The translations under genes and the position numbers were made by a program. From JBEISR01 sp044337705 (lineage in GTDB: Bacteria; Planctomycetota; Planctomycetia; Pirellulales; Pirellulaceae), in contig JBIINB010000004.1 of the NCBI GenBank assembly GCA_044337705.1, positions 14,893 to 78,892 of the forward strand: a stretch of 64,000 bases of DNA, read 5' to 3'. The notes below the pieces were generated by a model. It did no database searches. It had not been told where the DNA came from and was given only the letters and a program-made list of their open reading frames with translations. Each line of letters opens with the position of its first letter. Position 1 is the first letter of the stretch. Positions 44,406 to 53,874 of the stretch are shown in pieces.

Positions 44406-46322
44406 TCATGGTGAAGAGGAGGAGGGAGCGAGCTTCTTTTTTCGTAGCAGTTCAATCGCCTCCAAGGTTCTGGCATTGTCCGAGTAAAGTTCGGCAAGGG
44501 CGGCCAGAAATTCAGCCTGTTTCGAATCGGGCAGTTGCTCCAAGGAGTGCTCCATCCATTGCTGGAGTTCCTCAAAAGACTGTTCGTTCTTTTGGTCGAT
44601 GGGTGTTTGCTGTGCCTGGGTCCAGTGCCGCACTGCAGCGACTAAGTCGGCCTCTCTTGAAGAGAGAGTGGCCTCCTGGGGTCCGAAGACCGTTAGGAAG
44701 GCCCGCATTTTCGAATCGGCCTGCCATGGGTGGCGGCGAAGAGTTTCTTGGCAACTCAGGAACACTTGTTCGATCGGACTGGGGGCTTGCTGAGGTTCTC
44801 GAAGACGATTGCGCAGTTCTCGCTCGGCCTGGCGAAGTTCGAGCGCCGAGAGCATCTTGCGGACCTCCGGTTGCCTAGGGTCCATCGGCTGTTCGAGCAG
44901 CCAAGTATTCAGCCAAGACTGGTGCTCTCGGATGATCGAGAAATCTTCCTGCTGGAAGGCGTTCATCGTCTTTTCAAGAATGGCATCTTCGCTTGGAAGT
45001 CGTGTCCATTGTCTCCATCCCCAGACACCCACCGCCAGCGCAAAGAGGAAAAAGACGAGGGAAGTCCAATGCCAACCTTCAGCTTCCCATTCGTGCTCCT
45101 TCTTCTTCTTTCTTTCGCGCCGCTTCATCTCCTCCAGCGTCGTGAACTCCGACTTTCGCGACATGGCCAACTCCGCTTCGGTTGGCTCGGGCATCAGTTT
45201 GCTGGGAGATGCTGCCATGGTGGCCGCGGTTCCTTCCAGCGGAGCCTTGGAAGCTTCGGACGGAGAATCCTTATTCGGATCGGCGATGCGGGTTGAAAAT
45301 CCGGTCTGGCTACCCCGCATATCAATCTGCTTTTCCCGAAGCACGCTCGCCGACTCGATCGACGAGGGCTCCATCGCGGCATCGGCTTGGGGTACTTGCG
45401 AAGGGGGGTGGTTCGCTGAAGACTTTTCTTCGGCGACGTTTCCCCCCGTATCGGCCACCCGATCCACTCCGTGGCGAATGGCGCGCACGCGATTGCCGAT
45501 GACCAGGGCGGTGGGAGGCCGCTTGGCGGGGTCTTTCTGAAGAAGTTCGTGGATCAGGCCTTCCAGTTCCTCTGGGGTCTTGGGTGCTAGTGTACGGACC
45601 GGCGGAAAATGCTCGTACCGCACCGAATAAAGCACTTCGGGGACCGAGCGCCCGACGAAGGGTGGTCTGCCCGTCAGAGCGAAGTACGCGATGCTGCCGA
45701 CCGAGTAGAGGTCGCTCTTACTAGTTACCGCTTTGCCCTCGGCCTGTTCGGGAGGCATGTAGTCGGCAGTGCCGACGATACTGCCTGCTGCGGTCATTTC
45801 CTCGCTACCGAAAAACTTGGCGATACCAAAATCTGCAAGTTTCACGTTACCGTCCGTGTCCAGCATGATGTTGGCCGGTTTCAGATCGCGGTGGATCACC
45901 CCTTGATCATGCGCAGTTTTAAGCGCCCCACACATTTCGCTGATCAGTCGGCAGACGTCGCGCCATTGCATCGGTCCATCCCGTTTGATGCGATGGTGAA
46001 GACTTTCCCCCTTCACAAACTCCATCGAATAAAAAAGCTTTCCTTTTTCTTCGCCATATCCGATCAACTGAATGATGTGCGGGTGCTGGAGTTTCTTGAG
46101 CGTTTCCACCTCGGCGGCGAATCGCCTGCGAAAGCGTTCTTGATCGGCAAGGGAGTTGGCGATCACCTTGATCGCGACTGGCTGTCCCGTCTTGGCGTGG
46201 ATTCCTTCGTAGACGATCCCCATGCCCCCCTGCCCCAAGACTCGCTCGACCTTGTACGGACCAAGGTACTCCGATGGCTCCTCGGGAGCCGCGCCGGGGT
46301 CACCCTGCTCGGGAGATGTCAT
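44406..46322 (-). CDS. Transmembrane Ser/Thr protein kinase (PknB/Hanks type)
   Basis: The 638-residue protein phosphorylates Ser/Thr in target proteins. The kinase domain (~20-285) is complete: Gly loop GQGGMGIVYEG, Lys in VAIKVI, HRDLKPAN catalytic loop, DFG, and the APE-equivalent MPPEQAEG. A ~130-residue linker follows, then one membrane helix (~415-437, SLVFFLFALAVGVWGW) and an extracytoplasmic helical domain of ~200 residues that may sense something at the surface. Start: ATG at 46322, preceded by AAGGA at 7 bases; an ATG at 46337 lacks such a site. The gene is divergent from the HDAC-like gene, whose start is only 13 bp away. Confidence 0.94.
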   Translation of the reverse strand: MTSPEQGDPGAAPEEPSEYLGPYKVERVLGQGGMGIVYEGIHAKTGQPVAIKVIANSLADQERFRRRFAAEVETLKKLQHPHIIQLIGYGEEKGKLFYSMEFVKGESLHHRIKRDGPMQWRDVCRLISEMCGALKTAHDQGVIHRDLKPANIMLDTDGNVKLADFGIAKFFGSEEMTAAGSIVGTADYMPPEQAEGKAVTSKSDLYSVGSIAYFALTGRPPFVGRSVPEVLYSVRYEHFPPVRTLAPKTPEELEGLIHELLQKDPAKRPPTALVIGNRVRAIRHGVDRVADTGGNVAEEKSSANHPPSQVPQADAAMEPSSIESASVLREKQIDMRGSQTGFSTRIADPNKDSPSEASKAPLEGTAATMAASPSKLMPEPTEAELAMSRKSEFTTLEEMKRRERKKKKEHEWEAEGWHWTSLVFFLFALAVGVWGWRQWTRLPSEDAILEKTMNAFQQEDFSIIREHQSWLNTWLLEQPMDPRQPEVRKMLSALELRQAERELRNRLREPQQAPSPIEQVFLSCQETLRRHPWQADSKMRAFLTVFGPQEATLSSREADLVAAVRHWTQAQQTPIDQKNEQSFEELQQWMEHSLEQLPDSKQAEFLAALAELYSDNARTLEAIELLRKKKLAPSSSSP

Positions 46323-46335
46323 AGGAGGTTCCTTC

Positions 46336-46338
<3 letters not shown>
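46320..46338. promoter_or_regulatory. Shared back-to-back translation start region
   Basis: The sequence CATAGGAGGTTCCTTCATG holds the start codons of both genes: ATG on the minus strand for the kinase and ATG on the plus strand for the deacetylase. AGGAGG serves the plus gene (7 bases); on the other strand AAGGA serves the kinase. Each gene's promoter must lie inside the other's coding sequence. Confidence 0.8.
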
Positions 46339-47301
<963 letters not shown>

Positions 47302-47395
47302 TCGATTTGGGTGCGGACCGATCGTCGTCGATTGGTTTACACTAGAGGCTGGATCGATCGAGTCGCGGTTGGTGAAGGAGAGGATCAAAAGAACG

Positions 47396-49420
47396 ATGGA
47401 ACGGGCCTTTCGGTTGGAATCGTGGCTGGGTGTAGATCAGGATTCCTCGTGGCTTGGTGCCGGACAGCGGCCAGTAGTCTCGCAGGGGGAAGGGCCCACT
47501 GGCTCTCTTCCACTTTCCGACCAGATGTTGAGGGAGTGGTCCAGTGGCGATCTATTTGGCTGGACGCAGAACGCCGGGATGGGCTGGCCTCCCAGCAAGA
47601 TGCTGGGGCCGCAGTTTCTTCTACTGAGCACCCAAGGGGGAATCCGCGCGGAAGATGGCAGTCCCGTAGCGCTCGGCTATCACACGGGGCACTGGGAAGT
47701 TGGCCTTCTGATGCGCGAGGCAGCGCGTTGGATCGAGCAATCGGGCGGGGTGCCTTTTGCCGGGTTCGTCAGCGATCCTTGCGACGGTCGCACCCAGGGG
47801 ACGACTGGTATGTTCGATTCGCTTCCCTATCGCAACGATGCCGCCATCGTTCTGCGTCGTCTGATCCGTTCGCTTCCGACCCGGCGCGGCGTGATGGGGG
47901 TTGCCACCTGCGACAAGGGACTCCCTGCGATGATGATCGCACTGGCGGGCTCCAGCCAACTCCCTTCGGTTCTGGTTCCGGGAGGTGTTACCTTGCCGGC
48001 CAAGGGAGCGGAGGATCTTGGCAAAGTCCAGACGATCGGCGCCCGCTACTCGCATGGGGAGATTTCCCTGGAAGCAGCTGCCGAAGCGGGCTGTCGCGCC
48101 TGCGGTTCACCTGGTGGAGGGTGCCAGTTTCTGGGGACCGCAGCTACCAGCCAGGTCGTCGCCGAAGCGCTGGGGATGACCGTCCCCCATGCAGCCCTCG
48201 CCCCCAGCGGACAGCCGCTCTGGCTGGAAACCGCTCGTCGCAGCGCCCAGGCGCTCTGGGATATGCACCAACGGAAACAGACGCTGGCCGATTTCCTCAC
48301 CGAGGACTCGTTCCACAATGCACTGGCGGTTCACGCAGCTTGTGGTGGATCGACCAATCTCCTGCTCCATATTCCCGCTGTCGCCCACGCTGCAGGTCTG
48401 CGTCGGCCCGATGTCCAGCAGTGGCGTAGCATCAATCTTCAGGTAGCCCGCTTCGTCGACTGCCTTCCCAATGGTCCCGCCTACCATCCGACCGTACGGT
48501 TCTTTCTTGCCGGCGGGGTTCCGGAGCTGATGTGGCACTTGCGCGAATTGGGTGTCGCGCGTTGCGATGCACGTACGATCACCGGGGAAACATGGCACAC
48601 CATCCTCGATGCCTGGCACCGCTCGCCACGCCGCATCCAGTTGCGGCAGTGGCTCCTCGAGAACGACGGGGTCGACCCCGATCAGGTGATCTATCCCCCA
48701 GCGGCAGCTGGTGCCGCTGGGATGACCAGCACGGTTTGCTTCCCCGTAGGCAATCTCTGCCCCGACGGTTCGGTGATCAAATCGACGGCTATCGACCCCA
48801 GCGTGATCGATCCGGATGGGGTTTACCGCAAGGAGGGACCGGCGCGCGTCTTCACCACCGAGAAGGAAGCGGTTGCGGCTATCAAGGGGCAACACCCGCG
48901 CCCGATCCGGCCAGGTGACATTCTGATTCTGATCGGACGTGGTCCGCTGGGATCGGGAATGGAAGAGACCTACCAAGTCACCAGCGCCCTGAAGCACCTT
49001 TCCTGGGGCAAGGAGGTGGCAGTAGTTACCGACGCGAGGTTTTCCGGGGTCAGCACCGGTGCTTGCATCGGTCACGTAGGCCCCGAGGCGTTAGCTGGGG
49101 GACCGATCGGCCGCGTCCGCGACAACGACTGGATCGCGATCCATATCGACCGTATCCAGTTGACCGGAAGCGTCGACCTGGTCGGCACGGTCGACCAGCG
49201 GCTCGATCCAGACCAGGCGCGTCAGCTGTTGGCCTCCCGAACCGCTCACCCTGCCCTCCAGCCCGACCCTCGGCTGCCTGACGACACACGCCTATGGGCC
49301 GCGTTGCAACAGGTTGGTGGAGGGACCTGGGGCGGTTGCGTCTACGATGTCGATGCGATCGTGGAAACTCTGGAGGCAGGCCGCAAGGCGCTGGCCGATC
49401 GAAAGGCCGATCAGCGGTAG
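47396..49420 (+). CDS. yjhG: YjhG/YagF-type sugar-acid dehydratase (D-xylonate dehydratase family)
   Basis: Members of the IlvD/Edd superfamily dehydrate sugar acids with an Fe-S cluster; the YjhG branch acts on D-xylonate. The match to E. coli YjhG is close over nearly the whole length: SGDLFG, NAGMGW, SDPCDGRTQGTTGMFDSLPY, CDKGLPA, GCRACGSPGGGCQFLGTA, HAACGGSTNLLLHIPA, FPVGNLCPDGSVIKSTAI and DARFSGVSTGACIGHVGPEA. Cluster cysteines lie in the SDPC, TCDKG and GGGC segments. Start: ATG at 47396 with AAGGAGAGG ~12 bases upstream gives 674 residues against ~655 in E. coli. Earlier frames overlap the HDAC gene. The 3' end overlaps the convergent haloperoxidase gene by 10 bp. No xylose dehydrogenase or transporter lies nearby. 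Confidence 0.92.
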   Translation: MERAFRLESWLGVDQDSSWLGAGQRPVVSQGEGPTGSLPLSDQMLREWSSGDLFGWTQNAGMGWPPSKMLGPQFLLLSTQGGIRAEDGSPVALGYHTGHWEVGLLMREAARWIEQSGGVPFAGFVSDPCDGRTQGTTGMFDSLPYRNDAAIVLRRLIRSLPTRRGVMGVATCDKGLPAMMIALAGSSQLPSVLVPGGVTLPAKGAEDLGKVQTIGARYSHGEISLEAAAEAGCRACGSPGGGCQFLGTAATSQVVAEALGMTVPHAALAPSGQPLWLETARRSAQALWDMHQRKQTLADFLTEDSFHNALAVHAACGGSTNLLLHIPAVAHAAGLRRPDVQQWRSINLQVARFVDCLPNGPAYHPTVRFFLAGGVPELMWHLRELGVARCDARTITGETWHTILDAWHRSPRRIQLRQWLLENDGVDPDQVIYPPAAAGAAGMTSTVCFPVGNLCPDGSVIKSTAIDPSVIDPDGVYRKEGPARVFTTEKEAVAAIKGQHPRPIRPGDILILIGRGPLGSGMEETYQVTSALKHLSWGKEVAVVTDARFSGVSTGACIGHVGPEALAGGPIGRVRDNDWIAIHIDRIQLTGSVDLVGTVDQRLDPDQARQLLASRTAHPALQPDPRLPDDTRLWAALQQVGGGTWGGCVYDVDAIVETLEAGRKALADRKADQR

Positions 49421-51309
49421 ATCCGATTTCGGCCAGGACCACCATCGAGCAGGCTGTCCAACCGGTCGCCATAAAGCCAATCGTCGCCCAAGCCTCCCAG
49501 CAATTGATCGACTCCCGATTCGCCCCATAAGCGATCGTTCCCTTCGCCTCCCTCAAGACGGTCGTTGCCGATGCCTCCATAAAGCCAATCGTGACCTGCC
49601 TGCCCGAGAATTTGGTCTGCCCCCCCCTCACCAAACAGCCAATCGTCGCCGTCGCCTCCATCAAGAAGATCATCTCCACTTCCACCGTAGATCCGATCGT
49701 TCCCCGCACCGCCGAAAAGCCGGTCGGTCCCCTGATAGGCGTAAAGGAAATCGTTCCCCGCTTCGCCTTGCAATTCGGTGCTGCCGCCTCCCGCATACAG
49801 CTGATCATTCCCATCGCCCCCACGGATGCTGGACGGCAAGAGGATGCCCCGGGCGATCAACACCCAGTCGTGGCCGGCTGCGGCATCGATCGAAATCCCG
49901 GTTAAGGCACTCTGTTCGTATCTACCCTGGCGAATGCCGTTGACGGTCACCTGCAGATTGCCTGCGATCCGTTCGACCAGGATACGGTCGGGACCAGCAG
50001 TCCCACGCACCGTCAGGATGCCGTCGACTACCGCGACCGTCGCGGGGGTTGAAGCCGGGGTATCCATTCGCTGACTGGTCGCCAAGCCAACCGATCGGCC
50101 CATCGCCAGCCCCAGGTCGTTATCAAACCTCCAGTGGATCCCGCCATAAAGCCGACTGTCGGCCGATTCCTGAGCCGCCTGGTCGACGGAGCTATAAGAA
50201 CGGGCCGCGGCGGAGGGGGTTTCGCTGGGAGCGGTGAAGGGAAGTTGACTGGTGCCGAAGAATCGGGTGAGCACCGCAGCCATCGCACCGCTGAAGGTGG
50301 CATGGCCTGATGTGTAGCTTGGGAAGTTTGGAGTGGTCAGAAGGGGAGTCCACGCCGGATCGCCCTGGGTCGCTGCATTGCCATCGATATCCCCTTTGCG
50401 GATCCCTGTGACGGGGCGCCAGAAATCTGAATGATATTTGATATCCCAGCAGGCGATCGCGGCGTCAGCCAGCGCAAAGTTGAGGGTCGCCATCAGGCGA
50501 GCGTTTTCAGAAAGTGTCGTCCCGCGGCTCTCGGCAATCGTCCTTGTGATCAGATTCAGGTGCCCTGGTGGTGTCGCCGTACCTGCTCCATTGGCCCAGA
50601 AATTTGCGATCTGAGTCTGATCGGGGGTGCGCGTCGAACTGGTGGCACTTCCGATCTGTTTGACCTCTTCGAAAGCTGCGGTGTACTGTGGATTGTCGAG
50701 GTCAGGCGGTGGGCCCGGCCGAAAGGCGCTAGCGCTGGAAATCGCAAAAGGACGTACCCCCGGCCACTGTGGCAGAAGCGCGGGAGCCAGTGCCGGAGGG
50801 GTCGGCTCCCAGTCGCCAGGCTGTCCACCAGGAGTGTAGGTCACCGAGTTCTGAGATCCATCATTGCTCCGAGCCGCAAGCATCGCGTCCGCTGCCCTAC
50901 CACCCGCAGCGACTCCCGCCTGCTTGTCGAGTCCTTCCGGGACTTTCACCAACCACTCCTGCCGATTGGCCTGAAACGTGGCCGCCTGAGCGGGGAACAA
51001 ATTCGACAGCACTCGCGTTGCCGCCTCCGCGATCGCTGCTTCCCGGGACGCTGTGGGAGGCGCCGCTGGCAAGGAAAAGTAGGTGCCTTTCCGCTGGTCG
51101 ATCGATTCGACTGCGTCATAAACTGCACCATGCAGCATTGCCAGAGCCCGGGATGCCACAGGAGGCGATGTTCCGTTGGTGCGAATAGCCGCCAAGGCTT
51201 CATCGTTCCAATCGAAAATCGGATCGGCATGCATCAGATGTCGATGCTCCAGTCCTTCCAGTCTAAGAAGGCGGAGATTGCGGGATGCCGTTTGTCGTTT
51301 GATTCCCAT
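49411..51309 (-). CDS. Secreted vanadium-haloperoxidase-like PAP2 protein with RTX repeats
   Basis: The 632-residue protein has three parts. The N-terminus (RNLRLLRLEGLEHRHLMHADP) fits the LEPR-XLL type of planctomycete N-terminal sorting motif. Residues ~30-430 are a PAP2/vanadium-dependent haloperoxidase domain with SYTSGHATFSGAMAA and SRLYGGIHWRFDNDLG. The last ~140 residues are RTX-type calcium-binding nonapeptide repeats (GGAGNDRIYGGSGDDLLDGG). It is thus probably an exported calcium-binding haloperoxidase or phosphatase; the two reactions cannot be told apart by eye. Start: ATG at 51309; the ribosome-binding site is weak. Its stop overlaps that of the dehydratase gene by 10 bp tail to tail. 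Confidence 0.88.
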   Translation of the reverse strand: MGIKRQTASRNLRLLRLEGLEHRHLMHADPIFDWNDEALAAIRTNGTSPPVASRALAMLHGAVYDAVESIDQRKGTYFSLPAAPPTASREAAIAEAATRVLSNLFPAQAATFQANRQEWLVKVPEGLDKQAGVAAGGRAADAMLAARSNDGSQNSVTYTPGGQPGDWEPTPPALAPALLPQWPGVRPFAISSASAFRPGPPPDLDNPQYTAAFEEVKQIGSATSSTRTPDQTQIANFWANGAGTATPPGHLNLITRTIAESRGTTLSENARLMATLNFALADAAIACWDIKYHSDFWRPVTGIRKGDIDGNAATQGDPAWTPLLTTPNFPSYTSGHATFSGAMAAVLTRFFGTSQLPFTAPSETPSAAARSYSSVDQAAQESADSRLYGGIHWRFDNDLGLAMGRSVGLATSQRMDTPASTPATVAVVDGILTVRGTAGPDRILVERIAGNLQVTVNGIRQGRYEQSALTGISIDAAAGHDWVLIARGILLPSSIRGGDGNDQLYAGGGSTELQGEAGNDFLYAYQGTDRLFGGAGNDRIYGGSGDDLLDGGDGDDWLFGEGGADQILGQAGHDWLYGGIGNDRLEGGEGNDRLWGESGVDQLLGGLGDDWLYGDRLDSLLDGGPGRNRIYR

Positions 51310-51682
51310 CGCGACACCAATCTTTCTGCCGTTTCGGACAAAGCGATCCAGACAGCCGCTATCCTAATCCAACAGCGCGCCTGATGCGAATAGCGGAACG
51401 TACGAAAATCAGAAGCTTGCGGTCTTTCGTCCAAGCTGCTGCCCTGGGCACCAAGCAAGGACACCGGTCGCGATACGTGCCACTTTTCAAGGGGTGCTAT
51501 TTTACCAAGAGATCGTCAACCAGATTCCCATCTCACCATGGTAGCGTTAGGATAATGCGAGTTGTCATCCACCATGTGCAGGCCGTTATCAACCCCTGAT
51601 GGGTAGTCCGTTGCTCATCGATTCGGCCTACCTTTGCGACAAGTTAACCATCCCAGTCATCGAAGAATGAAGGAGACTTTTT
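51310..51682. other. Intergenic region, nothing recognised but a strong Shine-Dalgarno
   Basis: 370 bp between divergent genes. The only clear signal is AGGAG at 51671-51675, serving the TTG start at 51683. Confidence 0.55.
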
Positions 51683-51685
51683 TTG
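51671..51685 (+). promoter_or_regulatory. Shine-Dalgarno setting a TTG start
   Basis: AGGAG at 51671-51675, seven bases, then TTG. It decides the start of the cyclase gene, because the next in-frame ATG would remove most of the first membrane helix. Confidence 0.75.
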
Positions 51686-53806
51686 GGTCCCTCCCTCCTC
51701 TCTCGCCTCGGAATTCAGTCCAAATTGCTCCTGGCCATGCTGCTGCTGACTCTGCTTTCGGTCGGCACGATGGGGGCCCTCGGCTACCGATCAGCACGGG
51801 CAACCCTGCGCGATGGGGCGCTCAAGCAACTGGAGGCGGTGCGCCATGCCAAGTCCAGCGCCCTGCGCGTCATGCTCACGGCACTTCGCAACCAGGTGCA
51901 GGCCCTATCGGACAGCCAGGTCGTCGTCGACAGCACGCTGGCCTTTCGTCAAGCCTTCGCAGCGACTCGCAATCAGCGTCTGGCTCCTGATCAACTGCAA
52001 AGGCTCAGACAGTTCTATCAGGAACAATTCCTCCCCGAACTGGCCAAGACGCGTGTTGGCACCCCGGTGTTGGAACAGTACCTGCCGGAAGGGCCGGCCG
52101 AGCAGTGGTTGCAGTACTTCTATCTGGCGGATAACCAGCATCCCTACAACCAGAAACGCAATCTTGTCAGTGCCCCTCTGGAGTCGACCGGATACGACGC
52201 CGTCCACCAGCAGTTTCACCCACGCCTGGTGCGGGCTTCCCAGCTCTTTCAGTTTGATGACATTTTGCTGGTCGACGCAGAAACGCTCGACATTCTCTAC
52301 TCCGTCGAAAAGCAGACCGAGTTTGCCACCAACCTCGACACCGGACCCTACTCCAATACGCTGCTAGCTGCTGGCGTGAAGAAGATGATCAAGGCCAGGG
52401 ACCGCGACGACTTCAAGATCGTCGACTTCGAGCCATACGCCCCGGCGCTGGGATTGGGTGAAGGGTTTGCACTGAGCCCCATTTTTGATGGTCCGGAAAT
52501 GATTGGAGTCCTGGTGCTGCAGTTCCCCAGTTCGAAATTCACTGAGGTGATCACCGGGAATTTCGGTTGGGAGAAAGAAGGGTTGGGCAAAACGGGCGAA
52601 TGCTACTTGGTCGGTCCGGATTACACCTTCCGCAGTCGTAGTCGCTTCATGGTGGAGGACCCCAAAGCCTTTATCGCCGAACTACGCAGTCGCGGAATTA
52701 ACAAGTCGGTGGTCGATCAGATCGAAAAACAGCAGTCGGTTCTCAATGTCCTGGAAGTGCGCAACGACAGCGTCCGCAATGCGTTTCAAGGGAAGGAGGG
52801 AATCCACGAGACGATCGACTACCGTGGTCAGCAGGTGCTCAGTTCCTATGGCTCCCTGGAACTCGATTCGCTGCGCTGGGCGGTGATCGCCGAGATCGAC
52901 AGCGAGGAAGCCTTTCGCCCGATCCGCGACTATGCTCGATCTGCCATTTTGCTGGGATCCGGGCTAGTCCTCGGATCCAGTCTCCTTGCGATCGCTTTGG
53001 CTCACCTGCTCAGCCGCCCCCTGCGTCGGCTGACCGAAGGAGCTAGAAGAATCGGGCGCGGCGATACCTCCGTCCGCATCCCGGTGGTCGGTACCGACGA
53101 GTACGCCGAGGTGACCGAAGTCTTCAACGAGATGGCAGGAAGCCTTCGGGCGCAGACGAAGCAGCTGGAGGCAAGGATTCAGGAAAATCAGGAATTGCTC
53201 CTGAATATCCTTCCCGAGCCGGCGGTTGCGATGCGTCGGGATGGCGATGAAAAAGCGACCAAGCAGTTCGCCGATGTTTCGGTGCTGATGGCCGAAATCG
53301 GAGGGTTGGAGGCGCTTGGGGAAAAGATGGGCGAGAGCGGTGCGATGAGCCTGCTGGGAGATCTGGTGACGGTTTTTGATGAAGTGGCCGAGCGGGTCGG
53401 GGTCGAAAAGGTGCGAACGATTGGCGCTTCCTACCTGGCGGTCTGCGGACTTTCAATCCATCGGCCTGATCACCTCAATCGAATCCTTCAATTCGCCAGG
53501 GAGATCACCGAGGTGGTCAACCGAGTCAATCGCGAACATCAGACGCAGCTGACCATCGGTATCGGAGTCAACACGGGGCCGGTGGTTGGTGGTGTGGTAG
53601 GGCGTCGGAAATTCCTTTACGACCTTTGGGGCGATACCGTCAATCTGGCCAGCCGCTTGGCTCGCAGTGGAACCCCGGCGATTCTCGTCACCAGGGATGT
53701 CTACGAAAAGACCAAGGATCTGCTCTCCTATCGGCCGGCTTCCCCCATGGAAGTCCCCGGCAAAGGATCGCTCGCCCACTGGCAGCTCGATCCCTCGGAC
53801 ACCTGA
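51683..53806 (+). CDS. Membrane sensor with HAMP and a class III nucleotidyl cyclase domain
   Basis: The gene starts with TTG: AGGAG sits 7 bases upstream, the first helix begins at once and no in-frame ATG precedes it. The 707-residue protein has a first membrane helix (~13-33), a large external Cache-like sensor (~40-410), a second helix (~418-436, AILLGSGLVLGSSLLAIALAHLL), HAMP (~437-490) and a cyclase domain (~525-690). Of the catalytic residues of class III cyclases, Asp647, Asn654 and Arg658 (DLWGDTVNLASRL) are present. The two metal aspartates are not: the usual FADI is MAEI (Glu538), and the usual GDxY is GASY (Ala582). This resembles the C2 half of mammalian adenylyl cyclases. The next gene, 68 bp on, encodes an MscS channel with a cNMP-like domain. 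Confidence 0.85.
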   Translation: MGPSLLSRLGIQSKLLLAMLLLTLLSVGTMGALGYRSARATLRDGALKQLEAVRHAKSSALRVMLTALRNQVQALSDSQVVVDSTLAFRQAFAATRNQRLAPDQLQRLRQFYQEQFLPELAKTRVGTPVLEQYLPEGPAEQWLQYFYLADNQHPYNQKRNLVSAPLESTGYDAVHQQFHPRLVRASQLFQFDDILLVDAETLDILYSVEKQTEFATNLDTGPYSNTLLAAGVKKMIKARDRDDFKIVDFEPYAPALGLGEGFALSPIFDGPEMIGVLVLQFPSSKFTEVITGNFGWEKEGLGKTGECYLVGPDYTFRSRSRFMVEDPKAFIAELRSRGINKSVVDQIEKQQSVLNVLEVRNDSVRNAFQGKEGIHETIDYRGQQVLSSYGSLELDSLRWAVIAEIDSEEAFRPIRDYARSAILLGSGLVLGSSLLAIALAHLLSRPLRRLTEGARRIGRGDTSVRIPVVGTDEYAEVTEVFNEMAGSLRAQTKQLEARIQENQELLLNILPEPAVAMRRDGDEKATKQFADVSVLMAEIGGLEALGEKMGESGAMSLLGDLVTVFDEVAERVGVEKVRTIGASYLAVCGLSIHRPDHLNRILQFAREITEVVNRVNREHQTQLTIGIGVNTGPVVGGVVGRRKFLYDLWGDTVNLASRLARSGTPAILVTRDVYEKTKDLLSYRPASPMEVPGKGSLAHWQLDPSDT

Positions 53807-53874
53807 TCGATCGGTTCGACTTCCTGCTGCTCCCCTGCGATCGCCTGTCCCCTTTAGCGCAAACGGTTTTCATC

